64,000 bases of DNA from Athripsodes cinereus (taxonomy: Eukaryota; Arthropoda; Insecta; Trichoptera; Leptoceridae), in contig OX388314.1 of the NCBI GenBank assembly GCA_947579605.1, positions 1,860,001 to 1,924,000 of the forward strand, given 5' to 3'. Below the pieces are notes generated by a model that ran no database searches, was not told the DNA's origin, and was given only the letters and a program-made list of their open reading frames with translations. Below are positions 57,611 through 64,000 of the stretch, in pieces. Made by a program: the position numbers and the translations under genes. Each line of letters begins with the position of its first letter. The stretch's first letter is position 1.

Positions 57611-58389
57611 AATGAAAAAATAGAAATACCAAAGTCATTTGATTATTTTTTTACGAATCTAAACGTTACCTCAAAAGTGTAAAATAAATAATGACCTATG
57701 TGCCATTCGATTATAGTCATGCAGTACATCGTTTTCCACTTCACAGAGTGGAAAATGAAATATTATTCTTATCATTTCTTAGTATATTGTGTATGAGTTT
57801 ATCCGTTTCGCTATTATCATTTATTTGTTTTTTGATTATAAGTAAATTGTATCGAGGTATATAATGTGGAGGTACCTCTTCACCGTTATTGTTCATCATT
57901 ATTACGTTTTGTATATTAATAAAACACGTTTTTTGATTCTTGTTTTTTCTTCAATTTCCCGCTAAGTCAATCACTTTCACGATAAAAACTATAACTTATC
58001 AATATTTTTCTAAAAATGTCATTCACTGTTAGTGTCATACTTGTGGTGTGAGTAGTCGTCGTCTTATCATAGTTCCCACACCTTACAATACGTTACGTAC
58101 ACAAGCCTTGGATATATTACACTACTTATAATTGTATTAGTATCAGACAATATACTTACTTACTCACACCCACGACTGTTGGTGATTTCTTATCATTATC
58201 AGTATCACTTTGTCTCAGTGCTGGCACCCTGGTCGTTAATGTTTCTTATGTGTTTATTTTACAACATCATTTTTGCGAAATAAAAGTTGACATCATGGAC
58301 GGTACATATTTGTTTATTGATTTAGTTTTGCTGTGAATTTATTATTTTATATAAATTTTATTAATACGGCATATTTTCTGTCTTTTCAG

Positions 58390-59686
58390 GTCCGTTTAAG
58401 GGCTGTGTGTGAAGAAATGGAGGAGAAAAGAAGATTAAGTGCGGGCTCTAAGGTATCCCAAATAGCTAACATCTTCCAAGCCGGTATGGCTCCATCCAGA
58501 GACATTCAGGGGCCAGATACTGGCGGAGGCGGAACCAGTTTACCAGTTGGTATTGGAACTCAAGTAGTATCCGTGGTGAGAACGGAGAGCCATTTGGCAA
58601 GATTTAATAACGCAAGAGCGTTATTTGAAAAGTTGGGTGAGGAAAATAGACCTCTCCATCGAATAGAAAAATCACCTTCGGGTGGAGTTTTAGCTAATCG
58701 TTCTCGGTCTAGTTCCGCTGGTTCTCGTGCGGGTAAATTATCTAGGTCTCCGTCACCGCCGAAACCTGACCTGCTGCCAACTACACCATATGTGTCGACA
58801 GCCATTAACCACAATATAATATCCGATAGCGAACGGACCATCAATGGAAATATAGAGTTGAGTGATTCTACATATAGAAACTCCAGAGGAGACTATAGAG
58901 TTGTAAACGCTAACGGAACAGCCAAAGATGTGAATCGTGTAGGGAAACCTTTAATATTACCAAAGAAGCCTGAAAAACCTGAAAGGAAATTTAATAGTAA
59001 AGAGTTAATTGAAAAACAAAGAAATTGGACATCGCATTTTTCAAAAGCACGTGCAGTTAAATCTCATAGTGACATTCCGAAGAACAATGTGTCTAGTGGT
59101 GTAGTTAGTGCTAGTAAAAAAGATGACAGGGTTAATTCACCAAATGGTGACGTGACATCTCCTAGTTCAAGGCTTCCTTTTCGATCCCCGCCTATTTCAC
59201 CTCCTCGAGTTTTAAGTCCATTACCTACGGAGAGATCTAGACTGCCTAAACCTTCTTCACCACCCAATATCAATTCGCCTAAGAGTTCTGAATCTAGCCC
59301 CGTATTAAATTCCTCGACATCTGGATCCGTTGATGTCCCTCGAACTCCTACCTCACCTCCTACAGTTCTATCACCTAAGAGGACTCCCACGTCGCCGACG
59401 CGAGTGGTATCTCCGGAACGGCCTGCTGAATCTCCGCCAAGGTCGAGTGGTGCAACCCCTAGTTCGCCTACAAATGCTATAAGTTCTTCAGCGACTAAAT
59501 CATCTCCAGTGAACAGTCCACCACAATCGCCTCCAGTGAGCAGTCCACCACAATCGCCTCAACAAGCATCTCCTCTACGGTCACCGGTGAATAGAGGACC
59601 CTCTTCTCCTTTAGCAGCTTCACCGCCATTCGAAACAACGAATGACTCACTCTCACTCGACAATAAGGAAGATGTTCTGGTTAACG
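58390..59686 (+). CDS. Spn: Spinophilin/neurabin-like N-terminal coding exon
   Basis: The acceptor CTGTCTTTTCAG ends at 58389; the donor AACG|GTAAGA is at 59686/59687 and leaves one base of the next codon. Translation probably starts at ATG 58417, since an in-frame ATG at 58333 lies in the intron. Encoded are about 423 residues: KVSQIANIFQAGM (12-24); ESHLARFNNARALFEKLGEE (57-76); KELIEKQRNWTSHFSKARAV; then a long Ser/Pro-rich, disordered tail with many SP/TP sites and a duplicated SPPQSP unit (about 59514-59560). The KV..I.xxFQ plus ARFxxAR.LFE order matches the F-actin-binding head of spinophilin/neurabin, which tethers protein phosphatase 1 to actin at synapses and junctions. The phosphatase-binding, PDZ and coiled-coil parts are not in the window and should lie downstream. 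Coding status is firm; the family name is from motif memory. Confidence 0.7.
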
Positions 59687-60400
59687 GTAAGATATTTCCT
59701 TGTATTATAGCTTTTGCAGTTTGTGAATACTATTGTCTGCAAAAGAACACTGATTCTTTATTGAATTTGTTATCGCTTTTATGTACCCAATGACTTACTG
59801 AGTTATTCAATACTATTACTGTTAGTTGGTATTGGACGAGTTTCTATTTTCTTTAATTTGAATTTGACACGTTTTTGATATCGTCACTTTAAAATTATAC
59901 CAATTAGTTTCCAGGATTTCATTTTGTCGATGTTTCATGATTACACTTCTGTTATATTACCCACTATTTTCTTTTAATCCTTGGTTTAGAAGTTTATGAA
60001 TATTTCATGTTTATTTATGTCGCGGTTGACCTGGCGAATGTAATCTTGGTGTTACTACATAATCCCGATATAATAATTATGTTAATGCGTTTGTTTTTAT
60101 ATATCCGTTGTCCATTAATTTGACGCCAGTTTCTTGTGTTCTGTCCCAAGTTTTCCTTCAAACGATTAGTCTCGTGTCTTGTCGTTACGGAAGTGCTTTC
60201 ATGTGGTATCAATAATTATTATATTATCTACTATGGCTAGAGTGATAATTTCTATAATTATAAAAGATCTGTTTATTTGTCCTGTTGTTCAGTACTTTCT
60301 ACAGTTTTTGTCTTTTCCTTTTGATCAGTTTGCCGTACATTACGTGTCTGCGTTGCGTTTCATGCGGAGTTATTTTGGTCTTTGTATACAAATGCTAGTC
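59687..60400 (+). other. Intron following the spinophilin-like exon
   Basis: AT-rich intronic sequence begins at the donor. No second exon of the gene could be recognised here. Confidence 0.5.
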
Positions 60401-60530
60401 CCCTCTGCCCGCTACCTCCGCGTGGTAACCGGCCTGCCCACGTGCTGGTCCGCTGTGACTGCTCCAGTAACGTGCCGGCGTGCGATGTGCTGACCGGGGG
60501 CGCGTGGACAATCCACCAACAGCGCCTATC
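60400..60530. other. GC-rich island in the presumed intron
   Basis: About 130 bp are strikingly GC- and CpG-rich (CCCGCTACCTCCGCGTGG, GACCGGGGGCGCGTGG) amid AT-rich DNA. One plus frame reads NRPAHVLVRCDCSSNVPACD, then VLTGGAWTIHQQ, but I recognise no domain. A CTAG acceptor-like site lies at about 60392-60400; no good donor closes the segment. It could be an alternative exon, a structured RNA, a regulatory island or a foreign fragment. Confidence 0.3.
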
Positions 60531-62529
60531 GTCTATATTCTCATTTTCACTTTTGAGTTTTCAAAGTTCATTACTCAAAATCTGTTAATTGTGTTATGTA
60601 CTAAACATACTCTCAAGAGATCCTTCTTAATTTGTCTCACACAAGTATGTGGTTCTGAATCAGACAGTGTATTGGATTAATTTCTTTTTATAACACAGTG
60701 AAAGTTATTGTTGTTTACAAAATACAATGAAAGCATCGATGAGTTTTCTATACATTGTTGTGTCTGAAAGGAAAAGTGTTACAATAATCAATTCCGTAGA
60801 TTCGTCGTGTCGATTGCTTATATGCATCTTTTCTTTAAATGCCATATTTATTTTTATCTCAAAATATCATTCTTTGTGCGTACGGAAATCATCGCTATTA
60901 ATTTCACGATCGTTCATTACGAAAATCACAATGACAGTCTTTCATTAGTAAAAATGTTTATTCATCCACAATCTTAATATTCATTGCGTTAACTTCGCTT
61001 GATTTATTTCGCGCTTAATGGGTCTCTTTTTTTGTTGAATAGAATTTATTTTTATGTGCTCGTACTGTCAATAATGTACTCTTATATTCAGAATGTCTTT
61101 AGAGACTGTTTTAATTTTAGTGCTAACGGGAGATAATCGCTTAATTTGTAACGTTTCCGAATTGCTTTAAACGATTAGGCAACATCTATGATAACGATTA
61201 AAAAATGCGTCAACTGGAGGTAAAGAAGGGCGGTATTTCCATTGCTTTAAACTTCATATTCAGGAAGTTACTTATTAGTTCTTATAGCTCTTTCGTAGTT
61301 CACAAAAGTTTTTCTTATATTATGTCTGTTTATTATTCAAAATCGCCTCTCCACCTTTGTTGACTCCCGTTCGTTCCATGTTTTATCTTCGCAGTTGAGG
61401 AAAGTTGAGATGATTCAGAATCTCTATCCGAATAGTTAAATTGTTCGTCATTTTTTCATGGTTTTGTACATATATGTAGATCACTATATTTAAATACAAC
61501 ATCTTACTCACCCTTTTCTAGAAAATGGACATTACTCACTTGATCCGTATTAAATTTATTCTATTAGTTTAAAGTCGGTCAGTTAATCAACAGCGGCGCA
61601 ATTAACATTTGGTGTAAATTTTCTATTTTCACCTTTTTGTTTACACCAATATAATCTGTCGAATGGCTTATTTCAAATTTATAATATGTATACGCGACGC
61701 ATTTACCGATATTTTAATATCAGCTGATCGAATCGCAAATTATAAACTTAAATTTTATTCGTTTCTTTTTGTTCTACATCGAAATATGTATTTTTCGATT
61801 GCGTGTAATTTGTAACTGTGCACAAACAAATTGCTTCTACTCGTAATAACAATTTTATTCGCGTTATCCGCGTCTAAACATCTATGAATTATTCTTCTGT
61901 TTACATATCTCACCGATTGCATGTTTCCAACACGTAATATATCTCTTACACTGCAAAAGAATTATACCTTCATGGGATTAATCCTCGCCAGTTCTGAAAA
62001 TTTAAATCTTTCAACGCTTTATGGATTAAAGTTTGTGAACACCAAACTTTTACACAATAGTAAAAGTTTTTGTTGTATATAAGATTGTCAGTTTTAAGGA
62101 CCATTTGCAGATTATGATTTCTTAGGCATACATTTTCTTCCCCTTTTCCTTATTGACTCTGATATTTATTGCTTCTTGTAGGTACTTCTTTTATAGACCC
62201 TGTCTATTGCCGGACCTCCAGTTATTCTAAACCTCAAGTTTCAACAAACAATTATTATTAATATTATTATTCTGTCGTTGTTAATGTTTGTCGTATATTT
62301 CGTTCTCTGGAGTGTGGAGGCGTGTCCATGTGACAGCTGAGCATGTTGTTATTATATTATTATTATAGTAGGTAAATGCACCAGCCAGTATGTTCTAATC
62401 TTAGAACTCTCTCTCTCGTATATAATAACGAATGCACTTTATTACCCACAATGCGCACAACACTATCCACTCAGCGATAAGCTTGTTGGTTAACTTTGGG
62501 CCTTCCGCATATTATATTTACTTGTAAAG
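60531..62529. other. AT-rich intronic or intergenic DNA
   Basis: No coding region, complete repeat or RNA gene could be supported in these 2 kb. Confidence 0.4.
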
Positions 62530-63345
62530 CTATCCCTTCCCATCTATCTACTGTTGGAACAATCTTCCTTCAAAAGCTAGGGAGTCAGCAAGCTTTAACT
62601 CGTTCATACAAGCTGTTCAAAATATAGCATCTGTCTCCTAAACTCTTTTCCCTAAGTTTTATATAATGGTTGTTCCACACACCAAACTGCCCCCTCTTAA
62701 AACAAGAAGGAGTTTGATAGATTCTTGCATTTTATTTAAAATATGTAACTCTGCATTTGACACTCCTGAGCTTCTCGAAAAAATATGTATCCACACTCCC
62801 TCTAGAACTCGGGATAATAATTTATTTTATATGCCAGCTGCGAGTACAAATGCAGGGTTGCGCAGACCTCTGTGGAGAATAACATCTCTATACAATAGTA
62901 CACTGACGGACGTCGATGTATTTGGATTACCTCTGAATGCTTACAAGAGACAGGTATTCAAAAAACTTACTTCCACACTTCCAAATGAATCAGCAGGTAC
63001 GCAGTAATTCCCCCCCCTTTTTTCCTTTCCCCTTGATTTTTTGTTTTTTTTTTTTTTCATTTTTGTTATTATTATTGATTTGTTTTTGTGCTAGTGTGAT
63101 GATTGAGTGAGCGAGCGAGACTGTGTATAATGTTGGCATGTTGAGATGACCGGAATGTTAGGTACCTATCTTTTTAAAATTAATTGTGGCGCATGGTATT
63201 GGATGATAGCTGATCTCTGAAAGATTAATCTTTTTTTTTTTTTTAACTTTAATTATGTAGTTATTGTCTGTTTTGTGCTTCTATGTTTATAAAATAAAAA
63301 TAAAATAAAAAATAAAAATAAATTGCTTTGTACATTATAATATTC
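62530..63345 (+). pseudogene. LINE reverse-transcriptase C-terminus with 3' UTR
   Basis: The frame at 62666-63007 contains LPPLKTRRSLIDSCILFKIC, STNAGLRRPLWRITSLYNS and DVFGLPLNAYKRQVFKKL, with a stop at 63005. Upstream, out of frame, YKAIPSHLSTVGTIFLQKLG (about 62525-62585) continues the thumb region. The LxxRRxxxDxxxLYKI...TN...LRRxxxxYN pattern is that of CR1/Jockey-group LINEs. The 3' UTR (63090-63345) is shared with 47475-47690 and ends in AATAAAAATAAA-type repeats. It is 5'-truncated. Confidence 0.75.
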
Positions 63346-64000
63346 TATTCTACATGTTTTACTTTTGGAGAAGAAGATTAGTGATCTTATTGTATTCGAT
63401 CTTTGTCGATATTTTAGACGATTTTGTTTAGTTGTTTTTAATTGGTTTGATTGTTTGTTGGTTATCCGTAATGATTTTACTTTTGTTAAATATCTTGATA
63501 GTTTATCTCAGCTTCAAAAAAATTTAATGGATATAAAAACCAAATGTTTTTTCCGCTATATATATTTTAATTGAGAAAGACGTCTTTAATCTTTCAGGGA
63601 TATTGCCAATCTTGACACAGTGTATTGCCAATCTTGACACAGTGAATAAAATTTATAAACAAGTAAACAAGCTTAGACTTGTAGACTACGGTAACTGGAG
63701 TTTATTTTATTTCTTATTTAGTTCTGCAGTACTTATTTAGGTACCTACCTTTCGTGTCCTGTCTAAATATTTTCACTCCAATAAGCGGTGACAGACATCG
63801 CCTCGTCGTTTGTTCCCAAAATCAGGGCTTCAGGACTACAACCATCGCCTCTCAGTGGACATGCTATTAATAAATAGGTGGCACGGCACATAGTCATATT
63901 ATTTGTCCTGCGGTGATAGGCAATTGCCATCTCTTTCAATTCTACTGGATATTATATATGATTGTTGTTCAATTACAGTCACATTGCTATTTATGTTACA
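63346..64000. other. AT-rich DNA with a two-unit tandem repeat
   Basis: TATTGCCAATCTTGACACAG is repeated head to tail at about 63601-63645. No gene is supportable up to the window end. Confidence 0.5.

Noticed and set aside
58333..58389. Upstream in-frame ATG as start of the spinophilin-like protein
   Set aside because: This stretch is an AT-rich intron end with a strong polypyrimidine tract and CAG acceptor at 58389; the ATG at 58417 is the better start.
59687..59793. Extension of the spinophilin-like frame to the stop at about 59791
   Set aside because: The frame crosses a consensus donor (CG|GTAAGA) and the peptide beyond it is unlike the Ser/Pro-rich part; intron read-through.

Overview
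The window is eukaryotic and almost certainly insect DNA: AT-rich, spliced genes with GT-AG introns, and a very high load of transposons. The tRNA-derived SINEs and the LINE tails (a CTCTGCCTACCCC-like block followed by GGCGTGA and a short microsatellite) resemble what I know from Lepidoptera. I could not test this, and Hemiptera is not excluded.

Only two host genes can be supported. (1) A complete eight-exon gene on the minus strand, 56662 to 51609, encodes a secreted 368-residue protein with an IGFBP-like cysteine-rich head and four thyroglobulin type-1 modules. All seven introns keep the reading frame. A candidate initiator and a poly(A) signal bracket the gene. (2) A large plus-strand coding exon (58390-59686) looks like the actin-binding N-terminal part of spinophilin/neurabin; the rest of that gene lies beyond the window. 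A small GC-rich exon-like segment at 33363-33457 may be an upstream exon of the same locus. If so, the thyroglobulin gene sits antisense in a 25-kb intron.

Nearly everything else is mobile DNA. Layout: 1-1060, RNase H end of a dead LINE; 2.8-5.5 kb, LINE tails, a hairpin and a SINE; 6.07-8.14 kb, a fold-back piggyBac element with a dead transposase; 8.5-14 kb, SINEs and an RTE-type LINE end; 15.8-16.8 kb, a hAT element inside a LINE fragment; 17-25.8 kb, mostly unassigned DNA with MITEs and tandem repeats; 25.8-30.3 kb, composite copy 1; 30.4-33.2 kb, two further hAT elements; 33.4-36.4 kb, the exon-like segment, a SINE and a 51-T tract; 36.4-40.95 kb, composite copy 2 nested in other repeats; 41-51.5 kb, fold-back MITEs, SINEs and LINE tails; 51.5-56.8 kb, the thyroglobulin gene; 57.2 kb, a fold-back MITE; 58.4-59.7 kb, the spinophilin-like exon; 62.5-63.35 kb, a LINE 3' end.

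The most striking structure is a composite present twice (25809-30307 and 36700-40722). hAT-type ends, TIR TAGTGATGTAACGAAT with GCGAAT hexamer arrays just inside, enclose a non-LTR retrotransposon (endonuclease plus reverse transcriptase). Each copy has its own perfect 8-bp target-site duplication. Both copies share the same reverse-transcriptase lesions, so the dead LINE appears to have been moved as cargo of a DNA transposon.
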